Notes: generated from the sequence alone by a model not told the origin. DNA of 56,990 nucleotides from Stentor coeruleus (GCA_001970955.1 MPUH01000403.1:1-56990); one strand, 5' to 3'. Positions 31,274-42,200 are shown, counted from the stretch's first letter. Numbers and translations: made by a program.

Positions 31274-31483
31274 ATGGGATGCGTAACTTCAAACAGTTCA
31301 AAAGGGAAAATCATTGAAAGAGCTGAAACACTTACAAGCGACAGGCAATCATTTAAAATGCCTCTAAAAGGAAGCAAAGTAATAAAATCACGATTTTTCC
31401 AAGTACTAAAGCAAAATAAGCCTTCACTTCGCGTAATTTATGAAGTGTCATCATCGATGGAATTTTCAACAATTGTTCACTAA
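31274..31483 (+). CDS. Small acylated-type MGC protein, paralog B
   Basis: 69 aa, ATG at 31274, TAA at 31483. Starts MGCVTSNSSKG (Gly2 myristoylation, Cys3 palmitoylation context). The middle is basic and Ser/Thr-rich, and it ends LRVIYEVSSSMEFST, aligning with LRAIYEVSPDLETS of the 28342 gene. The rest has diverged strongly, so the shared N- and C-terminal motifs are probably the constrained parts. Likely membrane-bound; partner unknown. Confidence 0.65.
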   Translation: MGCVTSNSSKGKIIERAETLTSDRQSFKMPLKGSKVIKSRFFQVLKQNKPSLRVIYEVSSSMEFSTIVH

Positions 31484-32164
31484 CAAAACCAAGTTTTTCT
31501 AATTTTATACTAAACCTATCTATGTACTTAAATCTTTTTCTTGAATATATACTTCAAAGTAAATCATTTTCGTTATTTCCCAGTATACTTTAGTTCCATT
31601 ATCTTGTACATTTATTTATATATTAGGTTTTAAATGCAAAGCAAAATCTGGTTACATTTTATTATAAGTTAAAATAAAATTTTAAGTTTTCGAAAAAATA
31701 CTTAACTAGGATATCTTGATAAGAGGTATTTACTGTGCCAAGTATAAAAGATTTATTTTAGAAGAGCATGCATTTTTTTATAGTAAATTTTGGGTAATTT
31801 TTCTTCAGATTTTTGATATCGATATGTAAAAAATTCTGCATATCTGCAAGGGTTTGATAACACTAAAGCATTGGAAGAATGAGATCACTATTGAATTCTA
31901 ATTCTTTATACAAAAATGATGACTTTATGTATTCCACAACAATCTTGGAATCAAAAGTTAAACTTAGCAAAAAACCTATAAAAAACTATAAAATCAAGGT
32001 TAAACTTCATAAATCTATCTTTAAAAAATCTACCTGAACATAAAGAAAGCAACACTTTACCCTAAACAAATTCTTAAATCTCATTATATTCAATTTTGTC
32101 TTATATAAAATGATTATCTTTAAAAAGTATATTAAAATATATAAATAGCTAATTAAATTATCTA
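31484..32164. other. Intergenic
   Basis: AT-rich, no gene seen. Confidence 0.5.
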
Positions 32165-33120
32165 TAAATCCTATAGTTCCTTCTAATGTTGATTCTTGAA
32201 TTCTTTTTAATGAGTTGACATAAGCGGCAATTCAAAGATTAACTCCAAGTTCCTGACTTGTATTTTTAGTTTCCTGTACGGCCTCAGTCATAATTTGTTC
32301 AAGGCTGGAATATACAAGATTTAATTCAGAAGCTCCAGTTGTGTATTGAACACGTTTAAGCCCATCGCTTCTTTTTATCTAAATTTTTTAGGTTTGCAAT
32401 AGTCTTGATAATGTTTTGGTTTCTTTTAGCTCCCCATCTTTTAGTTAGAAGACCAGGTTTGATGTATCCTAGATTTTTCACATATTCGAAATAGGAAACT
32501 GTAATTCCATCAGCGTTCATTAGTAGGTTCAGGGAGAACGAGGATATTGCTTTTCTCAAGGATTTCTTGACCAAGAGGGGTAGTCGGACAATTAACTCCT
32601 TTTGCTACAACTTTGCATTTGAATAAACCAGCATTAGATCCATTAAGCATGCATAGTTATAATATGTATAATATGATAAGAACTATCATATATAATAAAA
32701 AAAGCATCTATAAAACCGTAAAAATATACACATAACCATTCATTAATTGACCTCTCAATAGCTGCAGGTATAATCACATCACACTGTCTAGCAAACACAT
32801 CATTCTGTTCCTTAACAATCTCAGCTTTCAGATATCCAACAAATAACTTCCTCTCAACATAAAATTCTTCAAATCATCAGGATCAATACCATTTTCATTA
32901 AGCACACACAAATTATGTTCAATAACCCCTAAGATTTTCCCACCTTCTTTATGTAAAAAATGTGCTGCCCAGTATCCAGCATTGCCAAATCCTAACACAA
33001 TAAAAGTTTTCCCAGCAATCCTAGTAGAAAGTCCAACTTTATTCATATAAAATTTGTCAGTTAGAAACTTACGAACCCCATAAAAAACACCGAGTCCTGT
33101 AGATTCAGCTCTACTTGGAG
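32165..33120 (-). pseudogene. Glutamate dehydrogenase pseudogene (5' truncated)
   Basis: On the minus strand the catalytic C-terminal half of a glutamate dehydrogenase is recognisable in pieces: AESTGLGVFYGVRKF, KTFIVLGFGNAGYWAAHFL (the Rossmann GxGNxG motif), CDVIIPAAIERSIN, KVVAKGVNCPTTP, NADGITVSYFEYVKNL and AAYVNSLKRIQ. The pieces lie in different frames, at least three shifts apart. There is one in-frame TGA near the end, a 100-bp insertion (32641-32740) and no N-terminal half. The junction at ~33120 is abrupt. The parent enzyme interconverts glutamate and 2-oxoglutarate with NAD(P); this copy cannot. Confidence 0.85.
32641..32746. mobile_element. 100-bp insertion with 6-bp flanking direct repeat (IES-like)
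   Basis: The sequence cattaa occurs at 32641-32646 and again at 32741-32746. Removing exactly 100 bp joins the pseudogene into a continuous reading (...AAIERSIN-GSNAGLFKCK...). The insert is very AT-rich. Its two ends are loosely inverted (TTAAGCATGCATAGTTAT against TTAATGAATGGTTATG). It could be a small non-autonomous transposon or a TA-bounded internal eliminated sequence that was retained. Confidence 0.6.
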
Positions 33121-33260
33121 AATTTTTAAAGGAGTTTGAGTTTGTTGAAAATATGATAAAAGTGAATATTGATAAGGGAAAATCGATGAGGATTGAAAAT
33201 AGGATTGTGGTAGAGAAACTTAGAGTAGTAAATGTTGTGAAAATTTACAAAATTATTTAA
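33117..33260 (+). pseudogene. Coding fragment fused to the GDH remnant
   Basis: Right after the antisense GDH fragment a plus-strand frame has exceptional coding bias (G at position 1 in ~40% of 45 codons). It reads FEFVENMIKVNIDKGKSMR and RIVVEKLRVVNVVKIYK before TAA. It has no start of its own. It appears to be the 3' end of another gene joined head-on to GDH by a rearrangement. Confidence 0.4.
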
Positions 33261-33418
33261 AAACTAAGTCTATTATAGCAATCAATTATTTCTAAAATCA
33301 ATATTTAATTTAAACTATCAAAACTAACTTACTAAGTAAATAAATTTTCTATCTAATAGAACTATTAAAGCATATTTATTTCATATAATCTCTTCAACTA
33401 TATATTTTCTCAAAAGAT

Positions 33419-33536
33419 CATAATATATTTCAATCCAACTGCCTATATAATCCATCATAAACATAAATTATGGCGCTCATAATATATTTCAATCCAACTG
33501 CCTATATAATCCATTATAAACATAAATTATGGCGCT
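33419..33536. repeat. 59-bp tandem duplication over a start codon
   Basis: 33419-33477 and 33478-33536 differ at one base. Each carries the ATG-GCG-CT start of the next gene. Similar in kind to the other near-identical duplications here. Confidence 0.85.
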
Positions 33537-34236
33537 AATAAGCGAAGACCTTCCTGACTACCTTAAAACTCCTCAGTCCATCTCATGTTCCAGATCAGTC
33601 AAACTCTCAAAAAAACTTCTAAAAACCCCTTTAACTCAAGGAATCAGTATTGAATCTCCTGACTTTTTTAGAATCCCTCAAGTTCCTGTAATAAGCACAT
33701 CTCATCGTAAAGAGTATCTATCACAAGAAAAATGCATCCTTGAAAGAGATCTAAAAAAATATCAAGTCACATCTTCAAGAGGGCTCAATTACTGTGATTT
33801 TCGGCAGTCAAAATTCGATTACGACAGTGTTTCATTAGCAAATCGAGTTGGACTATTTGCTGATCATAAGCCAAGATTGAAACTTAAAGGAGGCTTTGCG
33901 AGTTGTTACCAGAAATCATTATCAAAAGGATTCGGTATAAATAGAGGCGAGTTTACTGTCGAGCATGTGAACCCTAAAATATTGAGAATTCATACTGATA
34001 AAGCAAATAATCTTAAAGGAATCATAGAGAAAACAAGCCATAAGCGTATAGTAAAGACTGAATTTCAAGTAAGCCCATTGAGAAATCAGAAAAAAGAGAT
34101 ATCGGGTTTTTTAAGGACTAGAACCCCTATTAAAAATCAAACACGATATTTAGATGATATAGAAGATTTTGAAAGTAGAATCCAAAATAGTAATATAAGC
34201 GTTGAAGAAAGAAGGAGAATATATTGTATTAAGTAA
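33529..34236 (+). CDS. Basic Ser/Lys-rich protein, unknown
   Basis: 235 aa, ATG at 33529 in the second copy of the duplicated start region, TAA at 34236. Polar and basic, with many short SP/TP contexts (ESPDFFRIPQ, LKTPLTQ, VSPLRNQ, RTPIKNQ) and a C-terminal acidic/basic helix (DIEDFESRIQNSNISVEERRR). No domain recognised. It resembles the 1475 and 24016 products in being a disordered, phosphorylation-prone protein. Cytoskeletal association is possible but not shown. Confidence 0.65.
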   Translation: MALISEDLPDYLKTPQSISCSRSVKLSKKLLKTPLTQGISIESPDFFRIPQVPVISTSHRKEYLSQEKCILERDLKKYQVTSSRGLNYCDFRQSKFDYDSVSLANRVGLFADHKPRLKLKGGFASCYQKSLSKGFGINRGEFTVEHVNPKILRIHTDKANNLKGIIEKTSHKRIVKTEFQVSPLRNQKKEISGFLRTRTPIKNQTRYLDDIEDFESRIQNSNISVEERRRIYCIK

Positions 34237-34414
34237 AATTATATAATAAATCATTGCAACTCTTTAAAAAAGCATTAGTTTATATACAAAATAAACTTAG
34301 CATTCTTTTCATGTAAACCTTTNAAGTAAAATTATATAATAAATCATTGCAACTCTTTAAAAAAGCATTAGTTTATATACAAAATAATTTTAACATTCTT
34401 TTCATGTAAACCTT
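34231..34414. repeat. 91-bp direct duplication around a single N
   Basis: 34231-34321 and 34324-34414 are near-identical, with T plus N (34323) between. The first copy starts at the stop codon of the preceding gene. Contig overlap artefact; no coding consequence. Confidence 0.85.
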
Positions 34415-34495
34415 CAGTATTTCCTTATCTTTTCATTTAATCATCATATAAACATATATATTTTAATAATCAGCTTCATATTTCAAATAATAAAT

Positions 34496-34852
34496 ATGCA
34501 AGAAAAAGATTTACATGGGCTTATTGAAGATTTAGAAACTACACAGCAGAAGGTAGATTTTCTAGATCGACTAGACACTTTTAATAAAACTTTTATAGAC
34601 AAGCATAAAAACAAGAGTGATGAGGAGGAAAAAGGAACATTCCCATTTGGAAGCGTTATGCCAAAAGAGTTCGTCACTTTGCAACACAAAAATGGAGAGC
34701 CTATCGCTTGTCCTGTGATACAGACTATTTATTATGTACCGTATTTTCCCCCAAGGACAAAAGAGGTATACCCATATCATGTAGAAGCTCCAGATTTGCA
34801 GTATTGGCGAGAAAAGAGGCTTCAATACAACAAATATTTGGATAATTTTTAA
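34496..34852 (+). CDS. Small acidic-then-aromatic protein, unknown
   Basis: 118 aa, ATG at 34496, TAA at 34852. An N-terminal helix (EDLETTQQKVDFLDRLDTF) and a charged stretch (KNKSDEEEKG) are followed by a Pro/Tyr-rich part (TIYYVPYFPPRTKEVYPYH) and a WREKRLQYNKYLDNF tail. No match recalled. Composition and length support a real gene. Confidence 0.65.
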   Translation: MQEKDLHGLIEDLETTQQKVDFLDRLDTFNKTFIDKHKNKSDEEEKGTFPFGSVMPKEFVTLQHKNGEPIACPVIQTIYYVPYFPPRTKEVYPYHVEAPDLQYWREKRLQYNKYLDNF

Positions 34853-35384
34853 TTTATTATTTTAACGTAATAAATTGATTTAAATTAATTATGATTGTGG
34901 AAGTTGTGGTGATGGTTTTTAAGGTTTAATACATGATTTACTATGATAAGAAAATAATGTTTATAAACTGTATATAATATGGTGAATACATAGAAATGTG
35001 CACTGTTATAGATATTATATGAAACTTATAATGTTTTTAACTTTATTTCTTGGTTTTTCTGGTTTTAATATGCAAAAGGTTGAGATTATTCTATGCTATA
35101 AATATCAAAAAAATCATTAAATCATATCATATAACTTATACAATACACTTTTCTTTATTTTTTTTTAAAAGGCCATGCCGAATTTAGTATATCATATTCT
35201 TTATCCAATTTCTGAGAAGTAAAAATTCCTACTCTTCTTACCTTTCTATAGTTTTTCACTTTTTCAGTCACTACTTTTTTTAGTTTTCTCTTTTCCTTTA
35301 TATGCTTTAAATGCATAGAAAATAATATCAAAATAGGATAAGGATAAAAATTACAAGAGTTAATAAATACTGTAAGAAAAACAG
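34853..35384. other. Intergenic
   Basis: AT-rich, no gene seen. Confidence 0.5.
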
Positions 35385-36492
35385 TTATTGTTTAGTTTCA
35401 GCGAATTCTTTAGAAACCTCAAAATTTTGAACCCGAAGCTTGTTTATATAATTTTTAAGCTCAGTAATTTCCAGAGACACTTTTCTAGTTTTTATATCGT
35501 TGAAATCTGATTTAAATCGTAGCTCTTTAAGTAGTGTGTTGTTGCATTTTATAACTTCTGCAATATAAGCAATATATCGATTTATCATTTCAAATTTGAG
35601 TTCAGTTTGAGCGATATGTCTGATCATTTCTGTAAAAACATTCTCCTTTTCATTTGCATTTTTTCTCACAACAACAGCAATTTCAGTACTTTCTTCATTA
35701 GTGTATGCTTGATTTTCAAAGTAATATTCTACACATACATTTTTATCCTTTCTAAAACTCTATCCTTATCAATCTCAATACAATCTTCAACTAAAATCCT
35801 ATACGTATAATTATCACTATAATCAAACGCTTCATCCTCAATAATCAACTCTGGGATTTTGCTCAGTCTCTCCTTAATCTCTTGACTTTGCACCATATAA
35901 TCTTCATTAAGATTCTGTAATACCGTAGTGCCAAACACAGAAAACTGTGAAAGCGTGCAATAATATTCATTCCCATAATAACTTTTCATAATAAGTTTCA
36001 AATATCTTGCCTAGACTGTATTAATATGAAATTTCTGAGGTAAAAGAGTCAGGTTTAAGTATAATTGTTGATAAAAATTCCCAACTATCAGTAGGATAAT
36101 GAAAAGAGTACCAAATTTCTATTTCTTTAAAGGCGATGAATTGATTTCCCCTTGTAAAAACGTAACTTCATCTATTAGAATATCTTCAGATAAGCTTATA
36201 TCTACCCATTTTCCAGCTTTTTGACATGGGGCTAATAGACATTTATCTTTTATGAGGATACCTTTAGCTCCATATGTATCTTGGCTGTTGTCAAGAACTT
36301 TTCCTCTTGAATCAATTGCCGCGTAGTCGTAACGGGAGTTTTTACTGTGTGAGATTTTTGTTTAAAAGATTGAAAACTTTGTATGAAAAAGCTGGAGTTT
36401 ATTAGGAGTAGTAGGATGGTGGATATGAGCGGTAAGATTAATCCTAAGGACATTAATATGGATTTATAAGATTTTATAATCAATAACAGCAT
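35385..36492 (-). pseudogene. SUN-domain protein (SUCO/Slp1 type) pseudogene
   Basis: On the minus strand an N-terminal TM region (LILPLISTILLLLI) is followed, in another frame, by a SUN domain: YDYAAIDSRGKVLDNSQDT, LLAPCQKAGKWVDISLSEDI and, after a further shift, KEIEIWYSFHYPTDSWEF. After another shift comes ARYLKLIMKSYYGNEYYCTL and FSVFGTTVL. A coiled coil follows in yet another frame. The R-Y-x-K-L...S-Y-Y-G-N-E-Y-Y-C block is typical of the ER-localised SUCO/Slp1 branch rather than nuclear-envelope SUN1/2. At least four frame changes, none explained by 15-16-nt introns, plus a stop just before ARYLK, indicate a fairly recent pseudogene. Homopolymer sequencing errors are the alternative. 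Confidence 0.75.
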
Positions 36493-36589
36493 GGATGATA
36501 TAGCAAATATGTCTTTCTATTGAAAAAATATCTGGTTCACAAGTTTACTCTATATATAAGATGTAAAATAAAGACAATAAATATAAACA

Positions 36590-37190
36590 GGGTTTAATTT
36601 ATAGAAATTTTTCGAAGCGCTCTTATTTCCTAGCTCCCAGAAATACTATCAGGAAATTTTTAGTAAGAGCTGCATTAACCTTCTGCACTATATTTAATAT
36701 AAAATAATGTTATAAGAAAATAAAATTCCAGTATTTCTAGTGATATAGTTTTCAATGATGCTCTATGACTAAACGCGAAATAGCTATGACTCTATGAAAA
36801 AATCATTAACAGAATATTTTCTCTAAAGGACACTGATAGCTAAAAGGTAAAGATAAAGCAATCTGAAATCTCAAGTAACTTCCCTTTTTCGTTAATACGA
36901 GAAAGTATATCCTAGAAATAAATTTTAGTCTGAGTCCGTTAAGAATATATGTGACACCTGAATCCATAAAAAATGAAAATGCGTAGCTTATAGCATAGCA
37001 TCCGATTAAAGCATGGGCAAATAAGATATAAAGCCTAATAGGGAATTGCAAGGTAAATAAGTTTTGAATCGGGGTCTTTTTTTAGAATTACATATTTTAA
37101 GTATCTTTTTGCAGCCAGGTCATCGAAAATTTGCACCTGCATTTTTGGTAACCCTGTGTCCAACCGACTGTATGAATCCTTGTAGGTTAT
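36590..37190 (-). pseudogene. Degenerate coding fragments, unassigned
   Basis: Protein-like pieces appear on the minus strand: VQKVNAALTKNFLIVFLGAR then TAA (~36600-36690), an 81-codon hydrophobic frame without ATG (36806-37051), and NLQGFIQSVGHRVTKNAG followed by TGA (~37110-37185). They are broken by stops and frame changes. I cannot tell whether they are one gene or several. Confidence 0.3.
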
Positions 37191-37472
37191 TTTTCCATAT
37201 TAAATTTGGATTTTAGATTTGCTTTAGTTTTATGAAATGAATAACAATTTTTGTGAAGAACTTATGGGAGAATGCACTAATAATAACTAATTTAATATGA
37301 GGATAGTATAAAATGAATTCTAATATGAAATGCTAGTGTTTATAGTTAATTTCAAAATATTGTGAGTTATCGTGAATGATTTAAATCTAACATATTTCAA
37401 AAATTAAGATTTCAATAATTTCGGAATGTGGCTACTATCCACATTTTATTTATCTTTTAACTTAAGCTAAAT
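37191..37472. other. Intergenic
   Basis: AT-rich; 3' flank of the helical protein gene. Confidence 0.5.
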
Positions 37473-38630
37473 CTATCTATTTTGTTTAGCCCATTGAGAA
37501 GCTTCAATACTCCTGATCAGCTTCCATAAAATCTTGTTCTGATTACACAATGAAAATATTTGTATATCCTTAAACACCTTAGTCCAGAATTTATGATTCT
37601 TAACAACTCCTACTCTCAAAAACAAACTTAAAGCCCTGATATGAATTGGAATTCCATCTTCACTCTCTGCCAATTCAAAATTTTTGTTATAAACTTCTTC
37701 ATAAACATTTTCAAGTTGTTCTAAAAACAATATTCTATCCTCATTGATATCATCCATACCTTTAGCAAAATCCTTATACACTGAAATATAATTATTCATA
37801 TTCCGTAAACTTATTTCCTTAAGTTTATTTTTAGCATGGTTTTCTAATTCTAGAAGATTTTTGTTTCCAGCATTAAGACGAATGCAAGCTGGGATAAGTT
37901 TATGATATTGGAGGTTATTCCCTGAGCCAATGTGTTTAACAACGTGGTCAAAGAATGGACCTATATAGGCTTTGTTTTTTATGCCTATTTTCTCTAGGGC
38001 AATTGCGATATCTGCTGAAAACTCTATTGAGCAGGAATTTAAATCTCCTATAAGGTTTTCTAAGAGTTTTTCTCTGAATGAACGATTTCCTCGATTGCTG
38101 TCAGCAAAGCATTTAATAACAGTTTTCAAATCTGGAAATGGAATTGAGCCTTCTTTTCTGTAAACTAATTCATCAATTTTTTTTTCTATAGAACACCACA
38201 ATTCTGTATTTTTTTCTTGATTAAAATCATATCCTGATAAAAATTCCACTATGTTTGGCAAAGTTGCATTTTCTAAATGCGAAGATAAGAAGGTTTTAGA
38301 AAAGCTTTCTAAAAGAGCAGAATCGATGATTTTTAACTTTCTCACCAGGGAGAATATATTAAAAAAAGGCTCTGATTCCAATTTAGGGACAAGGATAATT
38401 AAGTTTTGTGGCAATGTAGAAAGAACTGCGTTGTATTGGCTTTTATTTGCTACAAAATTGTTTCGATTACTTAATGAATAAATTTTAGATAAAGAGTTTA
38501 TGATAGTGCCCACTTTTTCTGGGGTAAAAGAATCTAGTTTTGATAAAAGTTCAAGATCTTTCATATTGTTTCCAGCTTCCTTTAAGGTGAGTTGCTTTGG
38601 ATTTAGAAATTTAAAGCACCTTATAAGCAT
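37473..38630 (-). CDS. Helical-repeat protein with possible mitochondrial presequence
   Basis: 385 aa from the ATG at 38630; five more open codons lie upstream but without ATG. The N-terminus MLIRCFKFLNPKQLTLKEAG is basic and amphipathic and fits a mitochondrial targeting peptide. The rest is almost all alpha-helical with irregular ~35-40-residue helical pairs (for example DLELLSKLDSFTPEKVGTII; HYHKLI-type helices; SIEFSADIAIALEKIGIKN). This suits the octotricopeptide/FASTK-like helical-repeat proteins that bind RNA in organelles. No RAP domain or catalytic motif is visible. The role in organelle RNA metabolism is inference from architecture. Confidence 0.7.
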   Translation of the reverse strand: MLIRCFKFLNPKQLTLKEAGNNMKDLELLSKLDSFTPEKVGTIINSLSKIYSLSNRNNFVANKSQYNAVLSTLPQNLIILVPKLESEPFFNIFSLVRKLKIIDSALLESFSKTFLSSHLENATLPNIVEFLSGYDFNQEKNTELWCSIEKKIDELVYRKEGSIPFPDLKTVIKCFADSNRGNRSFREKLLENLIGDLNSCSIEFSADIAIALEKIGIKNKAYIGPFFDHVVKHIGSGNNLQYHKLIPACIRLNAGNKNLLELENHAKNKLKEISLRNMNNYISVYKDFAKGMDDINEDRILFLEQLENVYEEVYNKNFELAESEDGIPIHIRALSLFLRVGVVKNHKFWTKVFKDIQIFSLCNQNKILWKLIRSIEASQWAKQNR

Positions 38631-39296
38631 TTTATTATAATACAAAATTGGGTAATTTTTAGCATGGAAAGGTTAGGATAGTATAGTTATATGAATAAGA
38701 TAAAGATAATAATAGTTTGTGGATAGGATTTTATGGATTCTTTTGTATTGAAGTGAAATTTATAATTTGAAGGTAGTGAAAATGATTAAGATAAATCTAT
38801 GTAAAGTTTATTGATATAGATAAAGTATATGATGTTTAATATTTTTATTATTAGATTATCCTAGTATATATTTTATAAAATAAACAAATGAAAAAATTCT
38901 TGGAAGTATTTTAGAAGAAAAAAGTTGAATAGAATATATATGTTTATCAAATTTTATCAAGTAATAAACTCAATTCTTGTCCAAAATAAATACATGAAAC
39001 TTCTATTATAATAAAAGTTATAAATCCTTCCATTCAAAAAAAATTATAACTCCATATATAACTAGAAATTTCCTTTTTTTAAGCATTAACAACCTAATTT
39101 TTTCCTTGTTTTTAGTATCTTCAAAATTTTTATAAATAGTCATATCAGACGCATAGTCTATTATATCAAAGTTAATATAATATTTTTTCAATATACTATT
39201 ATTGTGAGTATTAACAATAAGCCAGTAAATTATAAAGTAAAAAACTAAGTGCTATGGTTTAATTGATTATTTAACTAATTATATTAAAAACTAAAG
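38631..39296. other. Intergenic
   Basis: AT-rich; contains the 3' flank of the first WD40 gene and the 5' flank of the helical protein gene. No gene seen. Confidence 0.5.
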
Positions 39297-42200
39297 CTAG
39301 TCTATATAAAAATAATTGCTAAATAATTCAAGTATCTTTGAGTCCATATTCATAATCCTTTGAAATGATTTAGCATCATACATTTTGATAAAGTTATAAA
39401 TAATGTCATCAGTAAATTCAATTTCATATGCATCTTTTTGCATTTTATCTTGTCTAAATCCGCTGTTATTTTTAATAAAATCATTTTTAAGTTTTATTTC
39501 TGCTATACCAGATAAGTTTGAAGGAACGTATATAAAAAGATTATCTTTCTTGATTGCAAAACTATTTAATAAATTTTCCTTAGATGTATAAACAATTTCT
39601 ATGCAATCATTTCTAATATTCCACACTTTTAAGCAAGAACCATCTGCAACAAAAATCGCATAATTATCATCTTTTGTTACTTCAACTTTTTTAACAGGAG
39701 ATTTAAAACTAGTTAAAATTTTCATTGCAGAATACTCAAAGTCATAGAATTTAACTTCAGAATTTTGCAAACCTAAAAATAAAAATCGGTTATCACTAGT
39801 CATTGAAATAGAGTTTATAGGACTATCAAAGTAATTTTCAAAAGCAAGTTGCTTATTTTCTAAATTCCAGAACTTTATATTACCATCAAAATATCCAGAA
39901 GCCAAATAAACATTATCTCTAGTAAAAAATAACGAACTTATTTCTTTAGTATATCGACTTAAAACAAACTCTTTACTTCTAGTATCCAAACTCCATATTA
40001 TTATTGTATTGTCATTAGACCCAGAAGCAAGTTTGTTTTCATCTACTGATAACTCTAATGCATTAATCTGAGATTTATGTCCTTTTAGTATAAACTCTGT
40101 TATATTCCTAAAAATATCAAAAACTATCAATGAAAATTTTTTTTCAGAAGGTATAATCAATTTGTTTTTTTCTGTAATAACTGCACATATAGGTATAGAA
40201 TATTTTTTAATTGTTATAATATACTTATTACCTTTAATATCCCAAAGCATCAGCTTATTATGAGATGTTCCTATAGCTATAGTTGTAAAGTTTCTATTTA
40301 CAGTTATTATTTTGCTTACTTGAATAATCGGAACATTATATTTAACTTTTTTTTTATTTATACTATAAATTATAATCTCATTTTTAGATGATGCAGAAAG
40401 TAATTCACCTACAACTACAATTTTATCTACATTTGCTGTAAGTATGTTTATAATATCATCACGAATATTCAATGAATAATCCCAAATATACACTACATTA
40501 TCAGATGATCCTGCAATAAAAAAACTTTTATCAATAAATATAAGATTTCTTATAACCCCATGGCCATAAAGGTAAATTAAATTTTGTTTTTGTTTTATAT
40601 CACATACAATAATCACGTTTTCAACAGATCCTGAAGCGACCAGACTATTGCTTTTATTAATGCATATACAATTTATAGATTTAGTATGTTTTGCATGTAG
40701 TGCCACAATTTCTCCTGTTTTTATTTTCCAAATAATCAGTGTTTTATCAGCAGAACCAGTAGCAACTAAAGTTTTATCTTCAGAAAAACATATACAATGA
40801 GGCTTTATGCTGTGGTATTTAATTTTTAAAAATGATTTGTCTATAACATCTAATATATTTATAGAACCATTTATTCTTCCTAAAATTAAAAATTTACCAT
40901 TGCTAGATAAACAAAATTCATGAGATAAAAATTTATCATGTTCAAATGAATATTCGTTAATTGCAAGTTCTATATTCCATATTCCAATACTTGATGAATA
41001 AGTTAATGCTATATTATTATCTCTGGAAATTAATATTTTAGACATGCTAAAATCATATTTGTCGAATATCCTTTTACATTGTTTATTTGATAAAGTCCAA
41101 TATCTTAATCTGCAATCTTGTGATGTAGTTAAAAAGAAATCATCATTAAAAGATATGGCAAGATCGTTTATTAGACATTCATGGGAACAGCAATAGGAAT
41201 ACTCCCAAATTTTATCACTTTTAATTAGATGCATAATTTTTTTTTCACAAGCTAAAAGGATGAATTTATTGTTGTTTGAAATTTTAAGAGTGGATATTCT
41301 TTTAGCATTATCCAAGATGAAATGATTATTATCTTCTGGCTCTTGAATATTTTTATATATTATTCTATTTTCCTCCCATAAAATAAATGAATACCTATCA
41401 GAAAACAAATTAAATTTAATTGCATTTGAACTTAAGATAGATGAATCTGTTTCCCCAAATGTTTCAAAATCCCACCATTTCAATACCCCATTTTCAGATA
41501 AGGATAAAAAATATTTTTCATCATAAGACAGTTCTAGTTTTTTTATATGTGATGGTAAGTTTTTAATATGTTTTTCTAAAGACCTTTTTTCTATATTCCA
41601 GATTATTAATGTTTTATCAGCTGATCCAGATATTGCGACTTTCCCATTTTTTGTTAAAACTAGTGCTGTGATAGGTCCTTCATGCCCATTCAAAGTAAAT
41701 TCATGAAGTCTTGTTTTTAAATTCCATATCCGAATCAAACCATCAATAGACCCTGATAAAAAAAAATCACATGAATAAGGCATCACTATGAAAGAAATAC
41801 TACTGGGGGTATGGTGTGTTGTAATCCCAAACTTAGACTTTAAAAAATCAGAAGAAACTTTAGGTGAAAAATAAAGTAAGGCTTTTATATACGATTTTTC
41901 AAAGCTGGCTACTGCTTTGCCTATTTTTTTAAATACACATGATTCGCTTTCACTTATGTCTCTTGAAAGAAGTTGTTGTAAACTTATAATATCAGACTTT
42001 GAATAGATTTTTTTATTGATCAAGTAAGCAGCTTCTTGTGATAATTTGTCTAGTTCTTGGAAGTTTGTTAGAATAAAATATTCTATAGTTTTTATAGTAT
42101 GATTAAGCTCTTGATTTATGAATCTCTTAATTTCTAGCAACTTTGAAAGCTTAAGCTTATTTTTGATATAAAATGCATTCTTTTGCGATTTTTTTAAGAT

